A program made the translations under genes and the position numbers. This document shows positions 1-10,570 of a stretch of DNA of 64,000 bases, piece after piece; the first letter of the stretch is position 1, and each line of letters opens with the position of its first letter. The notes under the pieces were generated by a model, which searched no databases, had not been told where the DNA came from, and saw only the letters and a program-made list of their open reading frames with translations. Source of the DNA: Siccirubricoccus sp. G192 (GTDB lineage: Bacteria; Pseudomonadota; Alphaproteobacteria; Acetobacterales; Acetobacteraceae); contig NZ_JAHREN010000001.1 of NCBI RefSeq assembly GCF_019084075.1, forward strand, positions 4,056,501 through 4,120,500. The letters run 5' to 3'.

Positions 1-1611
<1,611 letters not shown>

Positions 1612-1640
<29 letters not shown>

Positions 1641-3486
1641 GCCGGAGCCAGGCGCGGAAGGCTGGCGCCTCGCCCTGCCGCACCGGGATCCAGAACTCCA
1701 CGGAGTCCGGCAGCGGACGGAACCAGGCCGTGTCAGCCACCTCCTCCGGCTCACCTTGCGTGGTGTCGGTGATGAGGCGCATGCCGGCATTCAGGTCGCC
1801 GGCGGTATTCGGCCCGAAAGCGAGGCCCCAGCCGCCGGGAACCTCCCGGTCCTCATAGGCCAGGAAGACCAGGTCGCGGTCGAGCAGGGCGCTGCCCTCA
1901 TAGTGGTTGGTGCGCCAGAAGCCGCCATCCACCTCGTAATCCGGCACCGCGGCGCGCAGCCGCAGCGCGAAGCCCAGCGTGCCGCGGAGTTCCTTGCCCT
2001 GCACCGTCTCCGGCTTGCCATCCAGGGTGCGGAGCCCGGTATCCAGGAAGGCGCTGAACAGTTCGATCCGCCGGTGCCGCTCGCGGTCCTGGCGCAGCTT
2101 GTCGGTGGCCTTCAATTCGGGCGCCAGCTCCGCATCGGCGAATAGCTCGTCGTAGCGGCGGAAGATGGCAGAGCCGTCGCGGGCGGAGCGCTCGGTCAGC
2201 ACCCAACGCTCGCCGCGGATGCGCAGGCCGGCCTCGAAATTATAGGAGGCGCGGATGGCGGCATTCCTGCCCGCCGCCTGCTGCCGCGCCTTCTCCGCCA
2301 GCAGGCCGGGCGGCAATCCCACTTGGCGCACCAGCAGGTCGCCATCCACCCGCAGGTCGCCGAAGAGGAAGCGGGAGAGATTGCCGAAACCCTCCTCGGA
2401 ATTCACCAGCCCATAGGGTCCGGAATGGGCGCGGCGGACATAGGCGCGGGCGGCGAGCAGGCTGCCGCCGGCCGCCGGCGGGTCGCCGGGCTCGGGCGGG
2501 CCGTGCACGATGGCGTTGTCCACCTCCACCAGCCCGTCGCTGAGCTGGCCGACCAGGCGGCGGGAGAAGCCGCCGGCCGCCGGGTAGTCGGCCGCCGCGG
2601 TGCCGACCAGGCAGAAGACGTTCCGCACCGGGAAGCGGCCGCCGAGGGAATTCGCCTCGGGCGGGTCGCCAAGATACTGCACCATCCGCTTATGGGCGAA
2701 ATTATCGAGTTCCAGTCCGAGCAGCGCGTCGATCGGCCCGAGCGCGGCATTGCCGAAGCCGCCCTGGGCGCTGATGCCGTTATGCGGCGTGCCATAGGTG
2801 AAAAGCCGGCGCACCGCGGCGCGGGCGCCCTCCCATTGCGGCTGGCTGACGCGCAGCCCTGGTTCGGTCTTCAGCAGGGCGGCCACGGCGTCGCAGCGGT
2901 CCTCCTGGCCGGGGTCGCTGCCATCCAGCACGCTGGGGTTCTGCAGGAAGGCGCGAGCGACCAGCCCGCCCATGGAATGGGCGGCGAGGTAGACACCAGG
3001 CGCCCTTGTGGCCTCCAGCAGGTCGGCGATCAGCCGGCCGAGGCCCCAGGCATAGGTTTCCATCCCGACCCGGGCGCCCGCACCGAAGACCTTCGAGGCA
3101 GCGTCGTAATAGCGGTAGATCGCCAGCACCGGGGTGGGCGGCGCCTGGCCGGGTGGCGCTTCGGCTTCCAGCGCATCGCGCCATTCGCGGAGATCCTGCT
3201 TCGTGTCGTGGTCGAGGCCGCGGATGCCGTCGCTGAAGGCCACCCGGTAGTCATAGGGCGGCTGGGTCAGCCGCAGTACCGGCGACTCGAAGACATGCCG
3301 CGTGGTCTCGCCGGTCCAGGCGGTGCGCAGCAGGGTGGAGCCGATATTGAAGCCGTTGAAGGGGTCGGCCGAGGTTTCCTCGATCTCGCCGCCCAGCATG
3401 GCGAAGCCGCGGATATAGACGATGGGCAGCAGGAGGCCGCGCTTGGCGGATCTCCAGGCTTCGAGCTGCTTTCGGCTCAACCGCAT
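1612..3486 (-). CDS. Lipase-like alpha/beta hydrolase, 624 aa
   Basis: A large alpha/beta hydrolase. AAHSMGGLVARAF (nucleophile Ser171) is the lipase/acyltransferase nucleophile elbow. Upstream segments such as PIVYIRGFAM and YDYRVAFSDG resemble the PGAP1/lecithin-cholesterol acyltransferase-like group, in which a hydrolase core is followed by a long C-terminal extension (here about residues 400-624, of unknown role). There is no obvious signal peptide at the chosen start, ATG 3486 (MRLSRKQLEAW). The frame is open further upstream, but that part is Arg-rich and looks non-coding. The gene stands alone and converges on the esterase. Hydrolase activity is well supported; the substrate is unknown. 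Confidence 0.75.
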
Positions 3487-3763
3487 GGCCCTGTTCCTCC
3501 CCCGCGCTCGCGCGCGGCGGGCAATTCTAGGCAGGGATGCGCGGCCGAACCAAGCGTGACGTTCCCGTGGCAGGTTGCGCAACTCCTTGCGGCGCTGCCC
3601 GGCCGGTGGCATGAAAGCTGCTGATAGCGGCGGCGCCACAGCATATGGGGCCCATCCGTCGGTGCAGGCCCCAAGGCTGGTTGGCGCCCCTCATGCAGAG
3701 GAGTGGCGCTTGCCTGACGGCGGATCGGTCCCAGGACTAGGACAAGCAGCCGGGGGTGCGGCC

Positions 3764-4330
3764 ATGGGTGGCGGCATCGGCGGCCAGACCTTTCCCGCCC
3801 TGGTGCTGAACGCGGATTTCCGGCCGCTGAGCTATTTCCCGCTTTCCGTCTGGGCCTGGCAGGATGCCGTGAAGGCGGTCTTCCTCGACCGCGTCTCGGT
3901 GCTGAACGAATATGAGGCGCAGGTCCGCTCCCCCACCATGGCGATGCGGCTGCCGAGCGTGATCGCGCTGAAGGAATACATCCCGGCCGCCCGGCGCCCG
4001 GCCTTCACCCGCTTCAACGTGTTCCTGCGCGACCGTTTCGAATGCCAGTATTGCGGCAAGGGCCGGCCGACGCATGACCTGACCTTCGACCATGTGGTGC
4101 CCCGCAGCCGCGGCGGCCGCACCACCTGGGACAATGTCTGCACCGCCTGCGGCCCCTGCAACCTGCGCAAGGGCAGCCTGCTGCCGCGCGAATGCCGGAT
4201 GTTCCCGCGCGCCGCGCCACGGCAGCCGACCAGTTGGGAATTGCAGGAGAACGGCCGGCATTTCCCGCCGAACTACCTGCATGAGAGCTGGCGGGACTAC
4301 CTGTACTGGGACAGCGAGCTGGAGAGCTGA
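3764..4330 (+). CDS. HNH endonuclease family protein
   Basis: A 188-residue protein of the widespread alphaproteobacterial HNH family. It starts with a conserved LVLNADFRPLSYFPLSVW block. The HNH module follows: CxxC at 94/97 (CQYC), the D-H pair of LTFDHVVPRSRGG (His110), WDNV, then a second Cys group (126, 129, 132) with CGPCN (Asn133). The paired Cys sets suggest a structural zinc beside the single catalytic metal. I chose ATG 3764; the frame is open upstream to 3575 but that part is not family-like. Proteins of this type are usually chromosomal housekeeping genes of unproven role rather than part of a restriction system, and no methylase lies nearby. Confidence 0.85.
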   Translation: MGGGIGGQTFPALVLNADFRPLSYFPLSVWAWQDAVKAVFLDRVSVLNEYEAQVRSPTMAMRLPSVIALKEYIPAARRPAFTRFNVFLRDRFECQYCGKGRPTHDLTFDHVVPRSRGGRTTWDNVCTACGPCNLRKGSLLPRECRMFPRAAPRQPTSWELQENGRHFPPNYLHESWRDYLYWDSELES

Positions 4331-4337
4331 GGAAACC

Positions 4338-4805
4338 TCAGCGCGCCTTGACCGCCCGCTTCCCGTGGCTGTCCTGCGGCACCCCCCGTTGCAGCGACAT
4401 ATGCGAATGCACGCCCAGCCAGCGCCCATCCGGCTGCTTCTGCAGCACCAGCGTGGCGCGGCCCGGCCGGTCGAAGGGGGTGCCGTCCAGGTGGAAGCCG
4501 GTGCTGGTCCAGGGCGTGATCGCCACCACCATGGCGCCATCCGGCGAGGCCATGATGGCGGTATTGTCGAGGTCGAAGGTGAAATCCGCAGTGCGCGGCC
4601 AGACATTGTCCCATTGCGTCGCGGTCCAGGCCGGCAGGCCGCGCACCAGTTCCTGGTAGGTGCCGAAGATCACGATATCCGGATGCCAGAAGGGCCGCGC
4701 CGCCGCGTAGTCCACTGCCCGCACGCAGGCGGCGAAGCGGGCGAGCCAGTCCTTCACCGAGGCGGCGGTCGCGGCATCGGCTTCCGGCAGGGCCAGGTGG
4801 GTCAC
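4338..4805 (-). CDS. SnoaL/NTF2-like (DUF4440-type) protein
   Basis: A 155-residue single-domain protein with the cystatin-like alpha+beta barrel pattern of SnoaL/NTF2 proteins. There is an N-terminal helix (VKDWLARFAACVRAVDYAAA), then FWHPDIVIFGTY, and late strands such as RATLVLQKQPDGRWLGVHSHMS, which are typical of 'calcium/calmodulin-dependent kinase association domain-like' ketosteroid-isomerase-fold proteins. It has no signal peptide. It is 15 bp downstream of coq7 on the same strand, so it could share a transcript with dsbB-coq7. No catalytic assignment is possible; many relatives are small-molecule binders or cyclases. Confidence 0.7.
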   Translation of the reverse strand: MTHLALPEADAATAASVKDWLARFAACVRAVDYAAARPFWHPDIVIFGTYQELVRGLPAWTATQWDNVWPRTADFTFDLDNTAIMASPDGAMVVAITPWTSTGFHLDGTPFDRPGRATLVLQKQPDGRWLGVHSHMSLQRGVPQDSHGKRAVKAR

Positions 4806-4820
4806 GGCGATCTCTCCCCC

Positions 4821-5357
4821 TCAGATGCGCTCGCTCGCCTTGATGGCCAGCTTGCAGCCGGCCTTGATGGCAGCGCTGAGCAGCCGGTAGCCCGGCGCCT
4901 GTTCCGCCTCATGCGCCAGGCCGATCTCGCGGTGCTCCAATTCCTCGGCGCGGAAGGCGGCGATATGGGCGCGCAGCGGCGCCTCGTCCTCGCCGAGCGC
5001 GGCTTCCTGCGCCTGGTAGTGCTCGTCGATCGCCTCCTCCACCGCCACGGTGCAGGCCATGGCGGCGCGGTGGCCGAGCATGGCGGTGGCGGCGCCGAGT
5101 GCATAGCCGGCGACATGCCAGAGCGGCAGCAGCGCCGTGGGCCGCACCCGGCGCTCGCCGACCAGGCGGGAGAAGGTGTCGAGATGCGCCTGTTCCTGCG
5201 CCTGCATGTGGCGCAGCAGCGCCTCGTAGCGGGTGCCGCGCAGCACCGCGATCTGGCCTTCATAGATGCGTTTGGCACCGTATTCGCCGGCATGGTCCAC
5301 CCGGATGGTCCGCGCCACCACCCGCCGCGACGTCGCCTCGCCCATTGCTTTGGTCAT
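4821..5357 (-). CDS. coq7: Demethoxyubiquinone hydroxylase Coq7
   Basis: A 178-residue di-iron hydroxylase of the Coq7/CAT5 family, which performs the C6 (last) ring hydroxylation of ubiquinone biosynthesis at the membrane. The carboxylate and His ligands are visible in order: DHAGEYGA, QEQAHLDTF, then VEEAIDEHYQAQ and EELEHREIG, i.e. two E..ExxH repeats. The start is ATG 5357 (MTKAMGEATSRR), preceded by a GGGGAG ribosome site. The ATGA overlap with the dsbB stop codon implies translational coupling. The length matches short bacterial Coq7 proteins. Confidence 0.93.
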   Translation of the reverse strand: MTKAMGEATSRRVVARTIRVDHAGEYGAKRIYEGQIAVLRGTRYEALLRHMQAQEQAHLDTFSRLVGERRVRPTALLPLWHVAGYALGAATAMLGHRAAMACTVAVEEAIDEHYQAQEAALGEDEAPLRAHIAAFRAEELEHREIGLAHEAEQAPGYRLLSAAIKAGCKLAIKASERI

Positions 5358-5833
5358 CGCCTTGCTCCCCTCCGCATCCAGATGAGGGCGATCCCGCCGA
5401 GGCCAAGCGCATAGAGCAGGTTCATCGCCGCCATGGAAAGCGGCAGGCCGGGGATGAGGTAGGTCGCCGCATCGCAGGGCTTGTTCGGCGCCGGCGCGAG
5501 GGAGCGCATCAGGTCGTCGAGGCTCGCCCCGGCGCCCGCCGCGCGCGGCGCCTGGCAGCCCGCCAGCGGCGAGGGCCACCAGCCCTGTTCGACGCCGACA
5601 TGGAAACCGGCGACGACGCCGGAGGCCAGCACCGCCAGCGCCGCCAGGCCGAACAGCGGTCGGCGCGCCCGCGGCAGCCATGCGGCGAGCAGCGCCAGGC
5701 CGGCCGCAACCCAATAGGGCCAGCGCTGCCAGAGGCAGAGCTCGCAGGGGGCGAGGCCCCAGAGATCCTCGCTCGCCCGGGCGAAGAGCGGCGCGGCGGC
5801 GGCAAGCAGGGCCAGGAGAAGGGTGGCGGCCAT
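5354..5833 (-). CDS. dsbB: Disulfide bond formation protein DsbB family
   Basis: A 159-residue four-helix membrane protein that passes electrons from DsbA-type periplasmic oxidants to quinone. The first periplasmic redox pair is C30/C33 (CELC) followed by the conserved WQRWPYW. The second pair is probably C93 (AGCQAP) and C120 (NKPC). Hydrophobic helices surround these loops, at about residues 2-17, 40-54, 60-77 and 127-146. I chose ATG 5833 because the first transmembrane helix starts immediately; the frame is open 36 codons further upstream. It overlaps coq7 by 4 bp; a quinone-reducing enzyme beside a quinone-biosynthesis gene is a sensible pairing. Confidence 0.9.
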   Translation of the reverse strand: MAATLLLALLAAAAPLFARASEDLWGLAPCELCLWQRWPYWVAAGLALLAAWLPRARRPLFGLAALAVLASGVVAGFHVGVEQGWWPSPLAGCQAPRAAGAGASLDDLMRSLAPAPNKPCDAATYLIPGLPLSMAAMNLLYALGLGGIALIWMRRGARR

Positions 5834-5933
5834 GGACCCTGTTTGATACGCCGCCGCGCCAGGTGCAAGCCGGGCTGCGGCAAGGCTGAACCACCCAAGG
5901 CGCACGAGCGGCGAGGAGGCTGCCACCCTCTCC

Positions 5934-6134
5934 TCAATCATCCGGCGCGCCGGGCTCCTGGTCGCTCACGCCCGGCGGATTCGGGTAGAGGTCCGATGGC
6001 ACCTTCGCGCCGGGATTCGCGGTGGTGGTCCCCTGCTGCACCTTGGCGGCCGTGTTCTTGGACTTCGGGTCGGCGCTGTTCATGGTCTCGCTGCTGCCGG
6101 TGGGCTTGTCCCGGCCGCCGGTCGAACCTGCCAT
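5934..6134 (-). CDS. Small hydrophilic hypothetical protein, 66 aa
   Basis: A short Ser/Thr/Asn/Pro-rich protein starting MAGSTGGRDKPTGSSETM and ending in an acidic GVSDQEPGAPDD. There is no signal peptide, membrane helix or recognised domain, and it is predicted to be disordered. ATG 6134 is preceded by only a weak purine stretch. The reading frame is favoured over the overlapping alternative because it gives a low-complexity but coherent composition. It diverges from the first GST gene (127 bp apart). Function unknown. Confidence 0.5.
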   Translation of the reverse strand: MAGSTGGRDKPTGSSETMNSADPKSKNTAAKVQQGTTTANPGAKVPSDLYPNPPGVSDQEPGAPDD

Positions 6135-6260
6135 CGGATCTGCTCCTGCCGCGTGGGCCGGCAGCCGGAAACGCAATGCCCCGGCCGCGGGCCGCATCGG
6201 GGATCACCAACGCCCGGCGCGATGCTAGGCTCCCCATGGAACCATAAGGGGGGGACCGCC

Positions 6261-6902
6261 ATGCCGATGATCCAGGGCCTGAAAATCTGGGGCCGCACCA
6301 GTTCGAGCAATGTGATGAAGCTGCTCTGGCTCTGCGAGGAGCTTGGCATCCCCCATGAGCGCATCGATGCCGGGGGCGAATTCGGGCGGACCAGGGAGCC
6401 CTTCTACCTGGCGATGAACCCGAACAGCCGCGTGCCCACCATCGAAGAGGCGGATGGCTACACGCTGTGGGAGAGCAACTCGGCGCTGCGCTACCTGGTG
6501 GCGACCCGCGCCCCCGGCAGCCCGCTGCACCCGCCCGCGCCGAAGGCCCGCGGCGATGTCGAGCGCTGGATGGACTGGCAGCTCGCCAGCCTGAACGGGC
6601 CGATGACCACGGTGTTCTTCACCCATGTCCGCACGCCCGAGGCGCAGCGCGACCTGGCCGCCGCCGCGAAGGCGCAGGGCGAGGCGGAGGCGCTGTGGTC
6701 CATCCTGGACCGTCAGCTCGCCGGGCGGGATTATGTGGCGGGCGGCTTCTCGCTGGCCGATATCTGCCTCGGCATCTACGTGCATCGCTGGTTCTCGCTG
6801 CCGATCGAGCGCGCGGCGCTGCCGCGGCTGCGCGGCTGGTATGACAGGCTGCAGGCGAACCACGCCGGCTACCGCACCCATGTCGCGGTGCCGATGGTCT
6901 GA
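6261..6902 (+). CDS. Glutathione S-transferase family protein (copy 1 of a tandem pair)
   Basis: A 213-residue GST with an N-terminal thioredoxin-like domain (LKIWGRTSSSNVMKLLWLCE, where SSSN/V is the catalytic-loop region; then NPNSRVPTIEE with the cis-Pro and LWESNSALRYL, the glutathione gamma-Glu site). An all-helical C-terminal domain carries the conserved FSLADICLGIYVHRWF (N-capping box). ATG 6261 follows a strong purine-rich ribosome site (AAGGGGGGGAC). The next gene, 24 bp downstream, is a paralogue with the same architecture and many identical blocks (NPN, VERWMDWQLA, VRTPEA.RDLAAAA), so the pair arose by tandem duplication. The physiological substrate is unknown. Confidence 0.88.
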   Translation: MPMIQGLKIWGRTSSSNVMKLLWLCEELGIPHERIDAGGEFGRTREPFYLAMNPNSRVPTIEEADGYTLWESNSALRYLVATRAPGSPLHPPAPKARGDVERWMDWQLASLNGPMTTVFFTHVRTPEAQRDLAAAAKAQGEAEALWSILDRQLAGRDYVAGGFSLADICLGIYVHRWFSLPIERAALPRLRGWYDRLQANHAGYRTHVAVPMV

Positions 6903-6926
6903 CGCTCGGACAGAGGGAGGCGCGGG

Positions 6927-7550
6927 ATGATCACGGTCTGGGGCCGCAAGAATTCGGTCAATGTGATGAAGGTGCTCTGGCTGCTGGAGGAGCTCGGGCT
7001 CGATCACCGGCGCATCGATGCCGGCGGCGCCTTCGGCCGCACCCGCGACGCCGACTACCTGGCGATGAACCCGAATGCCACCGTGCCCACGCTGGTGATG
7101 CCGAACGGCTTCACCCTGTGGGAGAGCAACACCATCCTGCGCTACCTCTGCCGCACGCAGCCCGGCGGCAATGCCCTGTATCCGGAGGCCGCCGAGGCAC
7201 GGGCGGATGTGGAGCGCTGGATGGACTGGCAGCTCGCCGTGCTCGGCGAGCCGATGCGGGTGATCTTCTGGACCTTCGTCCGCACGCCGGAGGCCGAGCG
7301 CGACCTTGCCGCCGCCGCCAGGGCGCGCGATTCGGCGGAGCGGCTCTGGCGCATGGTGGAGGCGCGGCTCGGCGAAACCGGCTTCATCGCCGGCGGCTTC
7401 TCCATCGCCGATATCGTGCTGGGCTGCTTCGTGCACCGCTGGTTCGCGCTGCCGGTGGCGCGGCCGGACATGCCGGTGCTGCGCGGCTGGTATGAACGGC
7501 TGCTGCACCGCCCGGCCTATCGGGCGCATGTGGCGCAGCCGCTGAGCTGA
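6927..7550 (+). CDS. Glutathione S-transferase family protein (copy 2 of a tandem pair)
   Basis: A 207-residue GST paralogous to the upstream gene, with WGRKNSVNVMKVLWLLEE, then the cis-Pro motif NPNATVPTLV and LWESNTILRYL, and finally the C-terminal FSIADIVLGCFVHRWF helix cap. The start is ATG 6927, preceded by GGGAGGCGCGGG. Both copies keep the Ser/Asn active-site region (S-x-N) rather than a Tyr, as in beta/zeta-like bacterial GSTs. They are probably co-transcribed. Its 3' end is 13 bp from the convergent otsA end. Confidence 0.88.
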   Translation: MITVWGRKNSVNVMKVLWLLEELGLDHRRIDAGGAFGRTRDADYLAMNPNATVPTLVMPNGFTLWESNTILRYLCRTQPGGNALYPEAAEARADVERWMDWQLAVLGEPMRVIFWTFVRTPEAERDLAAAARARDSAERLWRMVEARLGETGFIAGGFSIADIVLGCFVHRWFALPVARPDMPVLRGWYERLLHRPAYRAHVAQPLS

Positions 7551-7563
7551 GGCGGGGGGCGCG

Positions 7564-8931
7564 CTACCCGCCGCCTTCCAGCGCCGCAATGAAGCTCAGG
7601 CACCAGGCGCGGGCGCCGCTCGCCCGCCCCTCCTCGGCCATCGGCCGCCAGCGGGCCAGGCGTTCCTCGCGCGGCATAGTCAGCGCCTGGTCCAGCGCCT
7701 CGGCGATCTCATCGGGATCGAGCGGATTGACCAGCAGTGCGCCGGGAAGTTGCGGCGCCGCCCCGGCGAAGCGGGAGAGCACCAGCGCGCCAGGGTCCTC
7801 CGGGTCCTGCGCCGCCACATATTCCTTGGCGACCAGGTTCATCCCGTCCCTGAGCGGCGTCACCAGCCCGACGCGGGCGAGGCGCATGAAGCCGGCGAGG
7901 GTCGGGCGGGAGACGGCGCGGGTCATGTAGCGCAGCGGCACCCAGTCCGGCTCCGCCTGCTGGCCGTTGATGCGGCCCACCCATTCGTCCAGTTCCTTCC
8001 GAAGGCTGCGGTATTCCGCCACATCGCCGCGCGAGACCGGCGCCACCTGCAGATAGGTGACGCGCGAGAGGTGCTGGCGGAACCGCGCCAGCAATTGGCC
8101 ATAGCCGCAGAACCGCTGCGGCAGGCCCTTGGTGTAGTCCAGACGGTCCACGCCGATGACCAGGGCGCGGCCGACCAGGCTCTGGCGGAAGCGCGCCGTC
8201 TCCTGGCCGAGGATCGCCCGCTCGGCCAGCGCCGTGAAGCCTTCGGCATTGATGCCGATGGGATAGGCGGCGACGCGGGTGGCGGCCTCCGGCTGGTTCT
8301 CGGCGATCAGCGCGGCGCGGAGATTGGCGGCATCATCCTCGGTCTGCACGCCGATCACGTCATAGGCGGCGAGGTCGGTGATCAACTCGCCGCTGCGCGG
8401 CAGGGCCGAGAACAGCCCGTAGGGCGGGAAGGGCACATGCAGGAAAAAGCCCAGGCGCTGCCGGCAGCCCTGCCGGCGGAGTTCCGAGCCGAGCGGGAAA
8501 AGGTGGAAATCATGGGCCCAGACCAGGTCGCTGGGCCGCAGCAGCGGCGCCAGGGCCGCAGCGAAGGCCGCATTGACCTTGCGGTAGCCGATGTAATCCT
8601 CGCGCGAGAACTGGGCGAGGCCGAGGCGGTAATGCAGGGTCGGCCAGAGCGTGGCATTGGCGAAGCCCCGGTAGTAGCGCCGGTAGTCCTCTTCGCCGAG
8701 GTCGAGCGTGGCATAGGTCAGCCGGCCCTGCCTGGTCTCCGCGGGCGCGGCGGCGGTGGCCTCGGCAGTCTGGCCGCTCCAGCCGAACCAGAGCGCCTGG
8801 CGATGCGCAATGGCCTCGCGCAGCGCCACGGCCAGGCCGCCGGCGGTGGCGCCGCGCTCCCGGGGATTGGGCACGCGGTTGGCGACGATGATCAGGCGAT
8901 TCAAATCGGGTCCCTTATGCTGGCCGGTCAT
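7564..8931 (-). CDS. otsA: Trehalose-6-phosphate synthase OtsA
   Basis: A 455-residue GT20 glycosyltransferase that joins UDP-glucose (or another NDP-glucose) to glucose-6-phosphate. Hallmarks in order are IIVANRVPNPRERGATAGGLA (phosphate-binding Arg and Gly loop), WFGWSG, NATLWPTLHYR (substrate Trp/Tyr), VWAHDFHLFP (catalytic-site Asp), VDRLDYTKGLPQR (Arg/Lys contacting the diphosphate) and PLRDGMNLVAKEYVAAQ. Length is typical. The start ATG overlaps the otsB stop (ATGA), so phosphatase and synthase are translated in tandem from an otsB-otsA operon for osmoprotectant trehalose. Confidence 0.96.
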   Translation of the reverse strand: MTGQHKGPDLNRLIIVANRVPNPRERGATAGGLAVALREAIAHRQALWFGWSGQTAEATAAAPAETRQGRLTYATLDLGEEDYRRYYRGFANATLWPTLHYRLGLAQFSREDYIGYRKVNAAFAAALAPLLRPSDLVWAHDFHLFPLGSELRRQGCRQRLGFFLHVPFPPYGLFSALPRSGELITDLAAYDVIGVQTEDDAANLRAALIAENQPEAATRVAAYPIGINAEGFTALAERAILGQETARFRQSLVGRALVIGVDRLDYTKGLPQRFCGYGQLLARFRQHLSRVTYLQVAPVSRGDVAEYRSLRKELDEWVGRINGQQAEPDWVPLRYMTRAVSRPTLAGFMRLARVGLVTPLRDGMNLVAKEYVAAQDPEDPGALVLSRFAGAAPQLPGALLVNPLDPDEIAEALDQALTMPREERLARWRPMAEEGRASGARAWCLSFIAALEGGG

Positions 8932-9707
8932 GCTGGCCGGTCTGGCGCTGCGGCCCCTCGCGCCTCCGCCGGCAGCACCGCCCGCGCCAGCCAGTCCCTG
9001 AGCGCCGCCGGACTGCCGAAGGCGTCGTCCAGCCGGAAGCCGTGCCCACCGAAGGATCGGCAGGCCTCCATGCCCTCCTCATCGGTCACGTCGTCGCCGA
9101 TGAAGACCGGGACCCGGCCAGTGAAGGGGGGGCGGGCCATCAGGGCGCGGACCGCAGTGGCCTTGGAGGCGCCGCGCGGCCGCACCTCCCAGGCCATGCG
9201 GGCCTCCAGCAGGGTGAAGGCGAGCGGATCCTCGGCGACCAGCGCGGCGAGCAGCACCTGGGCCTCCGGCCCCGCCGCCGGCGCCAGGCGGTAGTGCAGG
9301 ACGAAGCCGTGCTCCTTGTCCTCGATCAGGGTGCCGGGATGGGATTCCAGCAGCGCCGTGGCGCGGGCCCGCCAGGCGACAGGAGGATGCGGCAGGTCGG
9401 GAACCAGCGCCGGCGCATCTGGGACCGGGCGCAGCGCGGCGCCATGATCGCCGGCCTTGGGAATCGGCACCGGCAGGAAATGGTCGAGGTCGCGCAGCGG
9501 CCTGCCGCTGACCACCGCCAGCGCGCCGCCCAGCCCCTCGGCCAGGCGCAGCAGCAGCGGCGGCAGGGTGGGCGGCACGCGCACCGCATCGGGCCGCGGG
9601 GCGATCTCCACCAGCGTGCCGTCGAAATCGAGAAAGAGCGCCGCGTCCCGCACCGGACCCAGGCCGGGCAGGAGGGGGGGCGGCGGCAGGAGAAGAGGTC
9701 CTTGCAT
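8928..9707 (-). CDS. otsB: Trehalose-6-phosphate phosphatase OtsB
   Basis: A 259-residue HAD-superfamily phosphatase releasing trehalose from trehalose-6-phosphate. Motif I is ALFLDFDGTLVEIAPRP (nucleophile Asp and acid Asp of DFDGT). Motif II Ser is in VVSGRPLRDLDHFL, the substrate-cap region is in GDHGAALRP, and motif IV is FIGDDVTDEEGM. The Pro-rich N-terminus (LLLPPPPLLPG) is common in alphaproteobacterial OtsB. I chose ATG 9707; the frame is open 39 codons upstream. It is the first gene of the otsB-otsA pair. Confidence 0.95.
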   Translation of the reverse strand: MQGPLLLPPPPLLPGLGPVRDAALFLDFDGTLVEIAPRPDAVRVPPTLPPLLLRLAEGLGGALAVVSGRPLRDLDHFLPVPIPKAGDHGAALRPVPDAPALVPDLPHPPVAWRARATALLESHPGTLIEDKEHGFVLHYRLAPAAGPEAQVLLAALVAEDPLAFTLLEARMAWEVRPRGASKATAVRALMARPPFTGRVPVFIGDDVTDEEGMEACRSFGGHGFRLDDAFGSPAALRDWLARAVLPAEARGAAAPDRPA

Positions 9708-9765
9708 GTCGCCGCAACAAGCATCCGTTGCCCCGCGGGTTGCATCCGGCGGGCGCGACGCTTGG

Positions 9766-9981
9766 TTACTCCGGCGGGGCGGCGCGCTCCATGCACCAGA
9801 GCGCGAGCGCCGGGGGCAGCACACCGACCAGCAGCCAATGCACCAGCGCCGCCGGCCGGGTCAGCCAACCGGCATCCCATAGCAGGACGCAAATCACCTG
9901 GGCCACCAGCATCCAGACCACGGAAATGGACAAGGCCCGCGATTGCGTGCGCAACAGCTGCTGCTGCGAGGCTTCCCGCAT
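9766..9981 (-). CDS. Small two-helix membrane protein, 71 aa
   Basis: Starts MREASQQQLLRTQSRALS and then shows two hydrophobic helices (about residues 17-34, VVWMLVAQVICVLLWDAG, and 42-62, ALVHWLLVGVLPPALALW) joined by a short loop, ending in charged CMERAAPPE. No family recognised. It is 58 bp upstream of otsB on the same strand and divergent from the cupin gene (132 bp between starts). A longer open frame continues upstream but is antisense to the cupin gene, so ATG 9981 is preferred. Confidence 0.6.
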   Translation of the reverse strand: MREASQQQLLRTQSRALSISVVWMLVAQVICVLLWDAGWLTRPAALVHWLLVGVLPPALALWCMERAAPPE

Positions 9982-10113
9982 GCGATGCTTCCCTTCACCC
10001 TGAGATGGTTCCGGGAAGGGCTTTCCCGGGCGGGACCGCGGCGCGGCCCCCTGCATGCCGCACACACTACACGAATTTGTGAGCCACACATCACGAAAAA
10101 GGGAGGACAAGCG

Positions 10114-10524
10114 ATGCCCGACGATGCCCCACCCCCCGTACCCGCACGCACCACCGTGCGGCATGCCGCGGAGAGCCGGTTCGAGGCAGGGCTGCGGCCC
10201 TTCTTCACCTATCGGGACCTCGGCATCCGCGAGGCAACGGGCGGCAGCTACGGAGCGCATGTCATTCGCGCCGTCCCCGGCCAGCATACGGAGCCGCGCT
10301 GGCATACCCACGCGCTGGACTTCCAGATGGTCTATATCCTGCGGGGCTGGGTCCGGTTCGAATACGAGGATATCGGCGAGGTTTTGCTCGCCGCCGGCGA
10401 CAGCATCTATCAGCCGCCGCGAATCCGGCACCGCGAACTTGCGCATTCGGAGGATCTGGAATTGGTGGAGATCACCTCCCCGGCCGAATTCGCGACGGCG
10501 CTGGTGGATGGCGCCTCTGGCTGA
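10114..10524 (+). CDS. Cupin-domain protein
   Basis: A 136-residue single-domain cupin. The metal-binding motif 1 is HTEPRWHTHALDFQMVYIL (three His; Glu replaced by Asp/Gln context). Motif 2 is GDSIYQPPRIRHRELAHS. The N-terminal AGLRPFFTYRDLGI block is seen in small cupins that sense or modify small molecules. ATG 10114 has an excellent ribosome site (GGGAGGAC, 7 nt upstream). The gene stands alone, 46 bp before tRNA-Leu. The reaction or ligand is unknown. Confidence 0.8.
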   Translation: MPDDAPPPVPARTTVRHAAESRFEAGLRPFFTYRDLGIREATGGSYGAHVIRAVPGQHTEPRWHTHALDFQMVYILRGWVRFEYEDIGEVLLAAGDSIYQPPRIRHRELAHSEDLELVEITSPAEFATALVDGASG

Positions 10525-10570
10525 TGCCGGCGCTGGACCGGGGCCGAGCGGCAGGCTAGATCGGCGGCGG

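Noticed and set aside
3764..4330. HNH protein as part of a restriction or homing system
   Set aside because: No methylase, intron or intein borders; it matches a chromosomal housekeeping HNH family.
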